From Natronospirillum sp965602035 (GTDB lineage Bacteria > Pseudomonadota > Gammaproteobacteria > Pseudomonadales > Natronospirillaceae), in assembly GCA_965602035.1 (NCBI GenBank), contig OZ271919.1, positions 2,604,001-2,668,000 of the forward strand: 64,000 nt of DNA. The letters are read 5' to 3'. A model generated the notes under the pieces. It had not been told where the DNA came from and ran no database searches. It worked only from the letters and a program-made list of their open reading frames with translations. Shown piece after piece: positions 8,071 to 17,865 of this stretch. A program made the position numbers and the translations under genes. Every line of letters starts with the position of its first letter. Positions within the stretch are counted from its first letter, which is position 1.

Positions 8071-8263
8071 GGCCACGGAATCCACGGAAAGACACGGAAT
8101 AATAGCCCTGAGCCCGGTTATGACTGCGCTTGTAGGCTGCGTCCTTGGACGCGCATGCGTGGCCAATGTCTAACAGTGCGCGTGCAAGCACGCAGCCAAC
8201 AGACAATTTTTCCGTGTTTTTCCGTGGGTTCCGTGGCAGCTACAAACAGATTCCGTGGCCACA
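8071..8263. repeat. Paired inverted repeat element B, with nested palindrome
   Basis: Left arm 8071-8099 (GGCCACGGAATCCACGG then AAAGACACGGAAT) and right arm 8209-8238 (TTCCGTGTTTTTCCGTGG then GTTCCGTGGC), with an extra ATTCCGTGGCCAC at 8251-8263. Between them, 8132-8202 carries the second repeat type (GTAGGCTGCGTCC ... GTGCAAGCACGCAGCC). The element fills the gap before the first YeeE/YedE gene, whose start is 26 nt after its right edge. Confidence 0.75.
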
Positions 8264-8289
8264 TCAGAATATCCAAGAGGTTTAAGCAA

Positions 8290-8727
8290 ATGGAAATCGT
8301 AAATTTCACACCCCTGCCCGCCTTTATCGGCGGCGCGTTAATCGGCCTGTCCGCAGCATTTCTGATGTGGGCGAAAGGTCGGGTGGCCGGTATTTCCGGT
8401 ATCGCCGGTGGCGTAATACTGCCTGCCAGAGGCGATATGGACTGGCGGATACTCTTTCTGGTGGGTCTGGTGATTGGCGGCCTCCTCTACCAGTGGCTGG
8501 GCATCGGCGCCGGTGTAAATCATATCCAGGCTGTCGTTGATACCCCGTTATTGATCGTGGCCGGGCTGCTGGTCGGTGTGGGTACAACAATCGGCACCGG
8601 CTGCACCAGCGGCCACGGCATATGCGGCCTTGCGCGGCGCAGCCCGCGTTCGCTGGCGGCCACACTGAGCTTCATGGTCAGTGCTTTCATTACTGTCTAC
8701 ATTGTTCGTCACATCGCAGGAGTCTGA
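8290..8727 (+). CDS. YeeE/YedE family sulfur transport membrane protein, first half
   Basis: Integral membrane protein of 145 aa with four or five hydrophobic segments. It is one half of the two-gene YeeE/YedE (DUF395) permease, related to TsuA and PmpA, which take up thiosulfate or other sulfane sulfur. The conserved GTGCTSGHGICGLAR near residue 100 contains the functional cysteine of the family. The start at 8290 follows AGAGG at 8277-8281; a longer upstream reading frame runs into repeat element B and is rejected. The partner half starts 2 nt after its stop. Linkage to persulfide dioxygenase supports a role in moving reduced sulfur. Confidence 0.88.
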   Translation: MEIVNFTPLPAFIGGALIGLSAAFLMWAKGRVAGISGIAGGVILPARGDMDWRILFLVGLVIGGLLYQWLGIGAGVNHIQAVVDTPLLIVAGLLVGVGTTIGTGCTSGHGICGLARRSPRSLAATLSFMVSAFITVYIVRHIAGV

Positions 8728-8729
8728 CC

Positions 8730-9173
8730 ATGAACATTGCTCGATTAACCGCCGCGCTGATCGCGGGCATTCTGTTCGGGTTCGGCCTGTCGGTGGCACA
8801 GATGATCGACCCGGCCAAGGTCGTCAACTTTCTGGATATAACCGGCACCTGGGACCCGTCTCTGGCGTTTGTCATGGGCGGTGGCCTGCTGGTTAACCTG
8901 ATACTGACCCCCCTGATCTTCAAACGGAGCAAACCGGCGTTTGCAGCGTACTTTCAGGTGCCAAAACGTTCGGATATCGACGCAAGGATTATCGGAGGCG
9001 GTGTTCTGTTCGGAGTTGGCTGGGGTATTGCCGGTTATTGCCCGGGCCCGATGCTGACGTCACTGAGTTTCGCCAATGCCGACATCCTTACGATAGTTGG
9101 TGCGTACATCGTTGGTACCTTTGTCACCAAATGGGGTCTGAACCGCGCCGAGGCCCGAATGGCGTCTGCCTGA
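8730..9173 (+). CDS. YeeE/YedE family sulfur transport membrane protein, second half
   Basis: 147-aa integral membrane protein, the DUF6691-type (PmpB-like) partner of the preceding gene. Conserved features are LFGFGLSVAQMIDPAKV near the N-terminus and LFGVGWGIAGYCPGP in the second half, whose cysteine matches the sulfur-relay cysteine of YeeE proteins. CAGGAG at 8717-8722 supports the ATG at 8730. Translation is probably coupled to the first half. Together the two proteins are as long as a single fused YeeE. Confidence 0.88.
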   Translation: MNIARLTAALIAGILFGFGLSVAQMIDPAKVVNFLDITGTWDPSLAFVMGGGLLVNLILTPLIFKRSKPAFAAYFQVPKRSDIDARIIGGGVLFGVGWGIAGYCPGPMLTSLSFANADILTIVGAYIVGTFVTKWGLNRAEARMASA

Positions 9174-9301
9174 GCCCGGCCCGGTTGATACCCATGGTGG
9201 GCGTCCACGGAGGGACGCTGCCCGATGCCTGCCTATCCAGCCGATGACTCAATGCCTATAATCAGTGGCTAGTCGTATTTGTTCTCGGAAAGGCGAATTT
9301 C

Positions 9302-12184
9302 ATGGCGCCACCTCATGACACAGGCTCACCGGATCACAGCACTTCCTGGCTGACGCCGCGCGCTCGGGTACTTTATGCGATTCTGGTTGCTGTTGTTGGC
9401 GTCGCCGCATTTCTCCCGCCGCCGGTTTCTGACTTTGCAGCCTCCGGTTATGTGATTTTCCATACAGCGGCAGAGACGCTGGCCATCGCAGCCGCTGCCA
9501 TGATCTGCGTGGTCGGGTGGGCGCAACCCAGAACGGAACTGAACGGCCGTGTCGTGATCCTGACAGCGGCGTTTCTGGGGGCAGCGCTACTGGATCTGGC
9601 GCATCTGTTGTCGTTCCCGGGCATGCCGGACTGGGTGACCCCCAACAGTACCAACAAAACCATCTATTTCTGGTTGGCGGCGCGCTACTGTGTGGCGATC
9701 GCCCTGGTATTGATGCTGTTTCCCTTTGCCGTTCGACAGACCAGCCGCCGCGCTTACAGCCTGTCTATCGCCATTGTGGGCGCGCTGGTCCTGAGTGTGG
9801 TGCTGGTCGTGCTGGGCCTGGAATCCCGACTGTGGCCGATGTTTATTGAACCGGATGGTCTCACGCCCCTGAAAGTGACCCTGGAGCTCGGTGTTTCCAT
9901 CATTGCGCTGGCGGTTCTGGCGATATTGTCCGGCCCGCATGGCGACCAGTTCCTGCCCATGAGACGCCGTGCGCTGCAACATGGGCTGGTGTTCATGGCC
10001 CTCAGCGGCTTCTACTTTGTCTCCTACGAAACAGTCAATGATTTCCACAATGGTGCGGGGCATATTCTCAAAATCATCTCTTACGGTTTTCTGATTCGAG
10101 CTCTGTTCATAGAGTCGGTGGCGAGCCCGCGCTGGCAACTAATGGATTCTCAGGCCAGGCTGGAAGCGACGCTAAGCGCATTGCCTGACATGGTTTTCGA
10201 AGTCGACGCGGGTGGGCGTTTTCACCATTACCACGGATCCCCGAGAGATCGGTTGCAAAGCCCGCCAGAAGCCTTTATTGGCCGCACTCTGGAAGAGGTT
10301 CTTCCTGACGATGTATCGTCGGTTGCCCGTCAGGCCCTGGGCGAAGCACAGCAGGTCGGAGGGCGGTCACAACAGTATCAATACACGCTCACCGTGCACG
10401 GGGAGCTCCGCTGGTTCCAGTTGGTCGCGTCATTAAAAGCGAAGGCACGCCGGAATGATGACACCCGGATCATTTTTGTGGTGCGTGACGTGACCGATGA
10501 AAAACAGGCGCTGGCTGACCAGCAGTTGAATGCGATCGCCTTCCACACCAAAGAGGCGATCATGATTACCGATTCACAGAAGCGCATCGTGCGTGTGAAT
10601 CCGGCGTTCACAGACATCACGGGTTACAGCGAAGGGGAAGTCATTGGCCACAATCCGAGCATTCTCAGTTCCGGACAGCATGACGCGGATTTCTACCGCC
10701 GCATGTGGCAGGCCATTAATGAGCACGGTGCCTGGAGCGGTGAGATCTGGAACCGCCGCAAGGATGGGCAGGTATTCGCAGAGCACGTCCTGATCAACTC
10801 GGTGCAGGATCGGGCCGGAGAAATAACGCATTACATCGCGAGCTTCAGCGACATTACGCAACAAAAAGCCATTGAGGAACGGGTGGTTGAGCTTGCCTAT
10901 TATGACCCGCTGACACGGTTGGCAAACCGCCGCCTGCTGCTCGAGCATGTGCGAACGGCTCAGCAGGACGGGGAGCGCGAGGGTGACTGGTCAGCCCTGC
11001 TGTTTATCGACCTCGACTATTTCAAGAGCCTGAATGACAGTCTCGGCCACTCGATGGGCGATGAGATACTCCGGCAGATGGCAGACCGCCTGCGCGAGCA
11101 GGTGCAGCCCAGTGATATTCTCTCCCGGCCGGGGGGCGACGAATTTATCATTCTGGCCCGTCATCTTGGTCATTCCAAGCACTCGGCGGCCGAGGCGGCA
11201 GAGAAACTGGGCCGAGCCGTGTTGGCAGAGGCCTCGAGGCCGTTCCACCTGAATGGTTCACCCTACTCGGTAACCGTCAGTATCGGGGTTGCCTTGTTCC
11301 ACAATACAGAGCAGAGCACAGACACACTCATGTCGTCTGCTGATCTGGCCATGTACCAGGCAAAAGAGGAAGGGCGCAATCAGCTTCATTTCTTTGAGCC
11401 TGCCATGCAGCTCAGGCTGCAGGAGCGCAACCAGATTGAGGGAGATCTCAACAGAGCGATTGATCAGCAACAGTTTGAGCTGTATTTCCAGGCCAAAATC
11501 GACCGTGACAACCGAACAGCCGGATACGAGGCGCTCATCCGGTGGCACCACCCAGAGCGCGGCTTGCTGCCACCGGGGCAGTTCATCGAGCTTGCGGAGT
11601 CGACCGGACAGATCGTGCCGATCAGTCGTTGGGTGCTCAGTGCCGCCTGTTCGACGATCTCGGAGATGCAATCGGCCGGCCGTGAACGGGTGCCAGTTGC
11701 CGTCAATGTCAGTGAGCGGCATATCCGCGAACCCGAATTCGTATCCGATGTTCGAATGGCTGTAGTGGAACATGGCATTGACCCCGGGCTGCTGCACCTG
11801 GAGATCACTGAATCGATGCTCCAACAGGATATTGAACTGACCCGGGCCAAACTGATCGATCTGAGCGCCGACGGCATCCACATTGAGCTCGATGACTTCG
11901 GCACCGGGTATTCGTCCATGGCTTATTTGAAGTCATTGCCCATTGACGTGCTGAAGATTGACCAGTCTTTTGTACTGGGGGTTCTGGAGGATGGCCGCGA
12001 TGAGGCCATCGTGCGTGCGGTGATCAGTCTCGCACATGCTCTTGAGCTTGATATCGTGGCGGAAGGGGTAGAAACAACCGACCATTTCGAGGCACTCCGG
12101 AACCTTGGATGCGAGTACTTTCAGGGTTACCTGTGGGGCAGGCCGCAACCCTGGGCCGACCTGTCACTCTCTGAATCTATCTGA
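9302..12184 (+). CDS. MASE3-PAS-PAS-GGDEF-EAL cyclic-di-GMP enzyme
   Basis: Large (960 aa) membrane-anchored signalling protein. An N-terminal MASE3-type sensor with about seven or eight helices (1-270) is followed by two PAS domains (about 285-400 and 405-525), a GGDEF domain whose signature is intact (G611-F615), and an EAL domain with the EAL triplet at 743-745 and an intact DDFGTGYSS loop. Both the diguanylate cyclase and the phosphodiesterase active sites look complete, so direction may depend on the sensor input. It is a single-gene unit between the sulfur genes and the betaine operon. Confidence 0.92.
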   Translation: MAPPHDTGSPDHSTSWLTPRARVLYAILVAVVGVAAFLPPPVSDFAASGYVIFHTAAETLAIAAAAMICVVGWAQPRTELNGRVVILTAAFLGAALLDLAHLLSFPGMPDWVTPNSTNKTIYFWLAARYCVAIALVLMLFPFAVRQTSRRAYSLSIAIVGALVLSVVLVVLGLESRLWPMFIEPDGLTPLKVTLELGVSIIALAVLAILSGPHGDQFLPMRRRALQHGLVFMALSGFYFVSYETVNDFHNGAGHILKIISYGFLIRALFIESVASPRWQLMDSQARLEATLSALPDMVFEVDAGGRFHHYHGSPRDRLQSPPEAFIGRTLEEVLPDDVSSVARQALGEAQQVGGRSQQYQYTLTVHGELRWFQLVASLKAKARRNDDTRIIFVVRDVTDEKQALADQQLNAIAFHTKEAIMITDSQKRIVRVNPAFTDITGYSEGEVIGHNPSILSSGQHDADFYRRMWQAINEHGAWSGEIWNRRKDGQVFAEHVLINSVQDRAGEITHYIASFSDITQQKAIEERVVELAYYDPLTRLANRRLLLEHVRTAQQDGEREGDWSALLFIDLDYFKSLNDSLGHSMGDEILRQMADRLREQVQPSDILSRPGGDEFIILARHLGHSKHSAAEAAEKLGRAVLAEASRPFHLNGSPYSVTVSIGVALFHNTEQSTDTLMSSADLAMYQAKEEGRNQLHFFEPAMQLRLQERNQIEGDLNRAIDQQQFELYFQAKIDRDNRTAGYEALIRWHHPERGLLPPGQFIELAESTGQIVPISRWVLSAACSTISEMQSAGRERVPVAVNVSERHIREPEFVSDVRMAVVEHGIDPGLLHLEITESMLQQDIELTRAKLIDLSADGIHIELDDFGTGYSSMAYLKSLPIDVLKIDQSFVLGVLEDGRDEAIVRAVISLAHALELDIVAEGVETTDHFEALRNLGCEYFQGYLWGRPQPWADLSLSESI

Positions 12185-12267
12185 CCACTTTGTGCTGGCG
12201 CATTGGCGATTCGCAGGCAGGTTGTTTAAGCTGAGAGTGTAGAATTGACAAAATCCGGAGTTTATCG

Positions 12268-13284
12268 ATGTCACGAATCAATTATGTGCTTCTGGCGTTG
12301 GGCGGCGCCCTCGCCCTTGGTGCAACCCAGGTTCAGGCACAGTCCGACAGCGAGTGCGGACGTGTCACCATTGCCAATATGAACTGGGATTCCGCAACGC
12401 TTCTTGCCAATGTTGACCGGTTCATTCTCGAGCATGGGTTCGGGTGTACTGCCGAGCTGGTCGCGGGCGACACAGTGCCCACCGGCACATCCATGATTGA
12501 GCGGGGAGAGCCCGATATTGCGCCGGAGCTCTGGACCAATGCCATTGCCGAGCCACTCCAGCAGGGTGTCGAGGAAGGGCGTCTGGCCATTGCGGGCTGG
12601 TCCATCGAGGAAGGGGGTATCGAGGGCTTCTGGGTTCCACAGTACCTCGTCGATGAATACCCGGAGATGGCCACGATCGAAGGCATCATTGAGCACAAGG
12701 AACTGTTTGAACACCCGGAAAACCCGGATCGACTCGCGATCTACGGTTGCCCGGCCGGCTGGACCTGCCAGATAACCGCAGAAAACAACTATGAAGCCTT
12801 GAATCTCGAAAGCGAAGGTTTTGATCTGGTGGACCCGGGCTCCGGTGCCGCACTGGCCGGTTCAATTGCACGGGCCTATGAGCGCGAGGAACCCTGGTTC
12901 GGTTATTATTGGTCTCCGACATCGGTACTCGGTAACTACCCCATGGTCATGGTGCAGATTGCCGACGGGGTCGACGAGGAACATTACCGGAATTGCACAG
13001 CACAGGCAGACTGCCTTGACCCGGAGCCAACCATGTGGCCCTCATCACCGGTTCAGACGGTCACCTCAGGCGGCTTCGCCGAACGCGCACCTGCAGCATT
13101 CGAGTACCTGTCAGAGCGGTCGTTCACCAATGCCGAGATGAACGAGGTTATCTCATGGATGTCCGAGAACCAGGCCGACGGTGAATTCGCCATGGAATAT
13201 TTCATGCTGACCTACCCGGACATGTGGCGTGAGTGGCTGCCGGATGAGGCTGAACAACGCGTGGCTGCCGAACTGGGTCTCTGA
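12268..13284 (+). CDS. Glycine betaine/proline-type ABC substrate-binding protein (ProX-like)
   Basis: Periplasmic receptor of an osmoprotectant ABC importer, 338 aa, with a signal peptide ending near residue 24 (VQAQ). The body is of the OpuAC type, with the early IANMNWDSATLL and several tryptophans that would form an aromatic cage for quaternary amines (for example GYYWSPTSVLG). It is acidic overall, as expected for a periplasmic protein of a salt-adapted bacterium. It is first in the operon with a permease and ATPase. The exact ligand (betaine, proline betaine, choline) is not decidable. Confidence 0.88.
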   Translation: MSRINYVLLALGGALALGATQVQAQSDSECGRVTIANMNWDSATLLANVDRFILEHGFGCTAELVAGDTVPTGTSMIERGEPDIAPELWTNAIAEPLQQGVEEGRLAIAGWSIEEGGIEGFWVPQYLVDEYPEMATIEGIIEHKELFEHPENPDRLAIYGCPAGWTCQITAENNYEALNLESEGFDLVDPGSGAALAGSIARAYEREEPWFGYYWSPTSVLGNYPMVMVQIADGVDEEHYRNCTAQADCLDPEPTMWPSSPVQTVTSGGFAERAPAAFEYLSERSFTNAEMNEVISWMSENQADGEFAMEYFMLTYPDMWREWLPDEAEQRVAAELGL

Positions 13285-13401
13285 GTTCGAATAACGCGGG
13301 CAGACCGGGCGTGCGAGCGCGGCATCATGGCGCCCGCACGCGACACCACCGAGTGAGCATTGCCAGCGGCGCACCGCCAGGCTTTCAACGAGCGGGTCAT
13401 C

Positions 13402-14292
13402 ATGTCCTGGATTACTGAAATTCCCCAGATGAGCCGGGCCGATATGCTCCGGTTCCGCCAGACTCTGGATGGCGCTTACCGCGAATTCTCCCGTGAATTC
13501 GGCCCTGTGCTCGAAGCGTTCTTTGAGCCGCTGCTGCGGTTTCTGATCGGGTTCGAGAACCTGCTTCTCGCGACGCCCTGGTGGCTTGTTCTGGCCGTCA
13601 TTTCGGTGCTGGTCTACACCGCCACCCGATCCTGGAAACTGATGCTGGGTGTCATGCTGGCCTTTTTCCTGATCGGGTATTTCGGCATGTGGGAAGACAC
13701 CATGCGAACTATGAGCATTATTCTGGTCTGCACGGTGCTGGCGATCCTGCTGGGTGTTCCGCTGGGTATTCTGATGGCGGCGTCCAATCGCCTGCGCGCC
13801 ATCCTGACCCCGGTGTTGGATGTGATGCAGACCATGCCGGCGTTTGTCTATCTCATACCCGTTGTAATGCTGCTGGGCATCGGTCGTATTCCCGGCGTCA
13901 TTGCCGTGGTTATTTACGCGATTCCACCGGTCATCCGCCTGACCAACCTGGGTATCCGGCTGGTCGACAAGGAGGTACTGGAAGCGGCGACGGCGTATGG
14001 TGTCAGCCCCTGGCAGAAACTGGTCGGCGTCCAGTTGCCACTGGCCCTGCCGAATATCATGGCCGGTATCAACCAGACCATCATGATGGCGCTCGCCATG
14101 GTCGTCATCGCCTCAATGATCGGCGTGCAGGGGCTGGGGCAGCCGGTTCTGAGGTCAATCACCAACCAGTATTTCACCCTGGGGTTATTGAATGGTCTGG
14201 CTATAGTGGCACTTGCCATTGTGTTTGACCGGGTCTCGCAGGCCTATGCACGGCGTGCCCAGCGACATCAGGAGGTTGTGGACCGTGACTGA
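13402..14292 (+). CDS. Glycine betaine/proline-type ABC permease (ProW-like)
   Basis: Inner-membrane subunit, 296 aa, with about six or seven helices and the permease-ATPase contact loop around VLEAATAYGVSPWQKLVGVQ. The ATG at 13402 is preferred to an upstream TTG because the conserved N-terminus begins nearby; its ribosome site is weak (GAGCGGG). It overlaps the ATPase gene by 8 nt, so translation is coupled. Confidence 0.9.
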   Translation: MSWITEIPQMSRADMLRFRQTLDGAYREFSREFGPVLEAFFEPLLRFLIGFENLLLATPWWLVLAVISVLVYTATRSWKLMLGVMLAFFLIGYFGMWEDTMRTMSIILVCTVLAILLGVPLGILMAASNRLRAILTPVLDVMQTMPAFVYLIPVVMLLGIGRIPGVIAVVIYAIPPVIRLTNLGIRLVDKEVLEAATAYGVSPWQKLVGVQLPLALPNIMAGINQTIMMALAMVVIASMIGVQGLGQPVLRSITNQYFTLGLLNGLAIVALAIVFDRVSQAYARRAQRHQEVVDRD

Positions 14293-15127
14293 TGTGCCTG
14301 TCCAGGTGGCTGTAAGAGATCTGTACAAACTGTTCGGGCCTCACCCGCGGCGGATAATGCCTCGTGTGCACGCCGGCGAAGACAAGGACAGTATCCTCGG
14401 TGAAACCGGCCACACGTTGGGGTTGCGGGCAATAAACCTGGACATCGGGAAGGGTGAGATATTCGTTATCATGGGGCTGTCCGGGTCTGGCAAGTCGACG
14501 TTAATCCGCCATTTCAACCGTCTGATAGACCCAACGGAAGGCCAGATCCTGATCGACGGTGTGGACGTAATGACACTCAACCCCAGAGCGCTCAGAGAGT
14601 TCCGCCGGAAAAAAATGTCGATGGTCTTTCAGCGTTTCGGCCTGTTGCCTCACCGGTCGGTGATCGACAACGTCGCATTTGGCCTGAAAGTTCAGGGTGT
14701 TACGGAGGCAGAGCGACATGACCGCGCGCGTCAGTGGCTTAAAGATGTCGGGCTGACCGGCTACGAGGACCAGTTTCCCAGCCAGTTGTCCGGTGGCCAG
14801 CAACAGCGGGTCGGTCTGGCCCGGGCCCTGTGTACCAATGCGGATATTCTGTTGATGGACGAAGCGTTCTCGGCTCTGGACCCGTTGATCCGCACGGAAA
14901 TGCAGGACCAGCTTCTGGATCTGCAGAAACGGTTGCAGAAAACGATTATATTCATCACGCACGATCTGGATGAGGCGATACGTCTCGGTGACCGCATCGC
15001 CATTCTCAAGGCGGGCGAGGTAGTGCAGGTCGACAGTCCGGCTAATATCCTGGCGAAACCGGCCGATGACTATGTGGAAGCCTTTGTGCGAAATGTGAAC
15101 AGGGAACTGTTGCCGGCGGGGAAATAA
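14285..15127 (+). CDS. Glycine betaine/proline-type ABC ATPase (ProV-like, no CBS domains)
   Basis: ATPase subunit, 280 aa, with Walker A GLSGSGKS (64-71), signature LSGGQQQRVGLARAL, Walker B ILLMDEAFSALDP and the switch histidine in FITHDL. The start is a GTG at 14285 preceded by AGGAGG at 14270-14275. ProV proteins are usually about 400 aa with two C-terminal CBS domains that sense ionic strength; this protein ends soon after the ATPase core, so that regulatory part is missing. Confidence 0.9.
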   Translation: MTDVPVQVAVRDLYKLFGPHPRRIMPRVHAGEDKDSILGETGHTLGLRAINLDIGKGEIFVIMGLSGSGKSTLIRHFNRLIDPTEGQILIDGVDVMTLNPRALREFRRKKMSMVFQRFGLLPHRSVIDNVAFGLKVQGVTEAERHDRARQWLKDVGLTGYEDQFPSQLSGGQQQRVGLARALCTNADILLMDEAFSALDPLIRTEMQDQLLDLQKRLQKTIIFITHDLDEAIRLGDRIAILKAGEVVQVDSPANILAKPADDYVEAFVRNVNRELLPAGK

Positions 15128-15221
15128 CACACAGCGCCGGCGCTGAAACGAGAAGGGACATGTTTCATATATTAGAACATTTTAATACTATACATTAGTT
15201 AATCTGAACGAGTGTCCCACT

Positions 15222-16751
15222 ATGACTCAAATGTTGGCTCGCCGCGCTTCCCTGTTCCGCGTCACCGACTGGATTTCGCGTTATCCCGAAGCGGTTCGGC
15301 TGCTTATGTCCGTGGTAACCGTGCTGGCCTGGGTAGTGGCTATCGGGTACGGCCTTTACTCCGCCCAGCCAGGCCTCGCGCTGTTGTTGAGCACGCCCTT
15401 GTTGGTCATCAGCCTGCTGAGTCTCTGGCAGGACCGGTCGCTTCGCTGGTCGCCCGTTGTGGTGGCCACCGTGTTCATGTTGATGGTGTCTGTCCACGTC
15501 CATCTGCTGGGCGGGATGATCGAGGCCCATTTCGGGTACTTTGCCCTGCTGGCCGTGCTGTTGGCGTTCGTGTCGCCGGCGGCCCTTATCGTGGCAGCGC
15601 TGACAGCGGCAGCAGTGCATGTACTGATGCATATGGCGCAGATGGCGGGTTACCCGGTCTATCTCTTCCCGCCGGATCATCATAGCTGGGGGATCGTCCT
15701 GGTTCATGCGGCCTATGTGGTGGCGGAAACGGCGGTGCTTCTTTTGCTGGTTCTGTTGCTCAAGCCGCTGTTGCAGGTCGGTCGCGAACTGCTGACTTTT
15801 GTCGACAGGCTTGAAACCGACGATGGCGATCTCGACCTGACTGTGCGGGTCAGCGCGGATAACCCGATTCTGGTGCGTCTGAATCGATCGCTGGACAAGA
15901 TCACGGACGCGATCAGTGGTGCGCAGTCCGCGGGTGCCCAGGTCAGCGCGGCCGTGAATGCAGTGATCGAGTACCTCGGTGAAATCCGTGCATCGGTCCA
16001 TGCCAACCGGGATCATGTTACACGGGTCGATGAAGAGTCAGAACAGATCGAGCAGGGTGCCTCTCAGGTCGACGATACCATGCAGAGTAATCGGCAGCGG
16101 GTGTCCAGCACTCTGGATATGCAGGTCAGCCTGCGCAAACAGGTTTCGGACAACAAGGACCGGATTCAGACCGTCGCCAACGCGCTGCAGTCGTCTGCAG
16201 ACGCGCTGCAGAAGCTGGCCGATGACTCCGAGGCGATCACGGGGACCCTCGGAGAAATTCAGGGCATTGCTGAGCAGACGAACCTGTTGGCACTCAATGC
16301 GGCTATCGAGGCTGCCCGTGCCGGAGAACAGGGGCGAGGTTTCGCAGTGGTGGCCGATGAAGTACGCGCCCTGTCACAGCGAACCACGGAAGCTACCGAG
16401 CAGATACGCGCCATCATCGGGCGCCTTACCAGCGGTTCCTCAACGGCCGTTACAACAATGGAGGAAAGCCGCCAGAACGTCAGGTCTTCGACCGACCAGG
16501 CCGAGCAAATGGACCTGGCATTCACCGAGCTTGACGAACAGCTGCGGGCGATTGCCACGGAAAATGAGCAGGTTGCTGAGGCAACGTCCGGGCAGCGGAA
16601 CGCGATAGAGAAGGTTCGCGAAGCACTGCAAGGGCTACAGACAACCAGCCAGACGGTCACTCAGCAGGTAGACGAGAGTGCTCGTTCCACGGACGAGACG
16701 GTTCAGGTGATCGACCGCCTCGAGAAAAACCTGCAACGATTCAGATGCTGA
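15222..16751 (+). CDS. Methyl-accepting chemotaxis protein with membrane-embedded N-terminus
   Basis: Chemoreceptor, 509 aa. The first ~185 residues are about six hydrophobic segments with only short loops, so it lacks the usual large periplasmic sensor and may sense within or through the membrane. A coiled-coil signalling domain follows; the CheA/CheW-binding hairpin EQTNLLALNAAIEAARAGEQ lies near 350-370. No clear HAMP domain is seen. Its last 11 bp overlap the convergent sirtuin gene. The AT-rich leader (15165-15200) may hold its promoter. Confidence 0.9.
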   Translation: MTQMLARRASLFRVTDWISRYPEAVRLLMSVVTVLAWVVAIGYGLYSAQPGLALLLSTPLLVISLLSLWQDRSLRWSPVVVATVFMLMVSVHVHLLGGMIEAHFGYFALLAVLLAFVSPAALIVAALTAAAVHVLMHMAQMAGYPVYLFPPDHHSWGIVLVHAAYVVAETAVLLLLVLLLKPLLQVGRELLTFVDRLETDDGDLDLTVRVSADNPILVRLNRSLDKITDAISGAQSAGAQVSAAVNAVIEYLGEIRASVHANRDHVTRVDEESEQIEQGASQVDDTMQSNRQRVSSTLDMQVSLRKQVSDNKDRIQTVANALQSSADALQKLADDSEAITGTLGEIQGIAEQTNLLALNAAIEAARAGEQGRGFAVVADEVRALSQRTTEATEQIRAIIGRLTSGSSTAVTTMEESRQNVRSSTDQAEQMDLAFTELDEQLRAIATENEQVAEATSGQRNAIEKVREALQGLQTTSQTVTQQVDESARSTDETVQVIDRLEKNLQRFRC

Positions 16752-17643
16752 GCTGAAGCCGCGACAGGCACTGGGTCAGGCTGGCGGTGACATCGGCATT
16801 GATACGTTCCGTTGCCAGGGCGTCACCCCGGGTCTGGCCGAGGTTCAGAATGCCCACCGGCTGCCCGCTCTCTGCGGCCCGGTGACAGAAGCGAAGCCCG
16901 GAGTACACCATCAGTGATGAACCGATTACCAGCAGACCGCTGGCCCTGTCGAGTGTCTCCAGCAACCGGGTTACCCGATGCCGGGGTACATGGTCGCCGT
17001 AGAAAACCACATCAGGCTTGAGCGTGCCGCCGCAGCAGGGGCACTCTGGTACGCGAAACCCTGAAAAGTCGCGTTCAATGTCGGCGTCGCCGTCCGGGGC
17101 CGGAGCGGCCTCCAGGTTCCGGAAGCCCGGGTTCAGGTGCGCGCAACGCTCATGCATGGCATCGCGCGTACAGCAGTATCCGCAGTCCCGGCAACTGACC
17201 CAGTCCGCCCGCCCATGCAGGTCGGTAACCGACTGGCTACCGGCTTTCTGATGCAGCCGGTCGACATTCTGTGTTGCCAGGTGCGAGACAAACCCTGAGC
17301 GCTCCAGGCGGGCGAGCGCGGAATGCGCTGCATTCGGTGCGGCGGAGCGCATATGGCGCCAGCCGGCCAGGCTCCGTGCCCAGTAGCGCTGGCGCATACC
17401 GTGATCGTCGAGAAACACCTGATGCTGCACCGGTGGCGATCGCTTCCACGCGCCGCTGTGGTCCCGGTAGTCCGGAATGCCGGACGCGGTACTGACCCCG
17501 GCACCTGTTAATACAAACAGACCGGGGTATCGACGGCAGAACCGGGCCAGCCGTTCACCGGCCCGTTCCGGATCCAGAGCCGGCGCGCGTTCCGCCGGTA
17601 CCGGCAGAGTCTGAAGGTGGGTCGGTTTGCGGATAACCGTCAT
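16741..17643 (-). CDS. Sirtuin (SIR2) family NAD-dependent deacylase
   Basis: 300-aa enzyme that removes acyl groups from lysine using NAD+. GAGVSTASGIPDYRD (NAD-binding loop), TQNVDRLHQKAG (catalytic region), a histidine in DLHGR and the zinc-binding cysteines in CRDCGYC and CPCC follow the sirtuin order. The ATG at 17643 has GGAG just upstream; a longer in-frame start is less likely. It is divergent from protocatechuate dioxygenase and overlaps the chemoreceptor at its 3' end by 11 bp. Confidence 0.92.
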   Translation of the reverse strand: MTVIRKPTHLQTLPVPAERAPALDPERAGERLARFCRRYPGLFVLTGAGVSTASGIPDYRDHSGAWKRSPPVQHQVFLDDHGMRQRYWARSLAGWRHMRSAAPNAAHSALARLERSGFVSHLATQNVDRLHQKAGSQSVTDLHGRADWVSCRDCGYCCTRDAMHERCAHLNPGFRNLEAAPAPDGDADIERDFSGFRVPECPCCGGTLKPDVVFYGDHVPRHRVTRLLETLDRASGLLVIGSSLMVYSGLRFCHRAAESGQPVGILNLGQTRGDALATERINADVTASLTQCLSRLQLSI

Positions 17644-17865
17644 AATGGAATCTCCGTAGCCGTCAGAGCCTAACCACACCGCCGCCGCTTGGCAACGTTA
17701 TCGTGGCAAGGAACCGGACTGTGAAACGGTGCCGTTTATATACCGTTTAGGTTATATTAGTTATGTGACAATTCAATTGCGCTTGTCCCGGTTGCCTGCG
17801 ACAGTTGATTCACTGAAACATGCTGGCGCACCGCACCAGGCGGCCGCCGATTGCAGGAGGAAACC

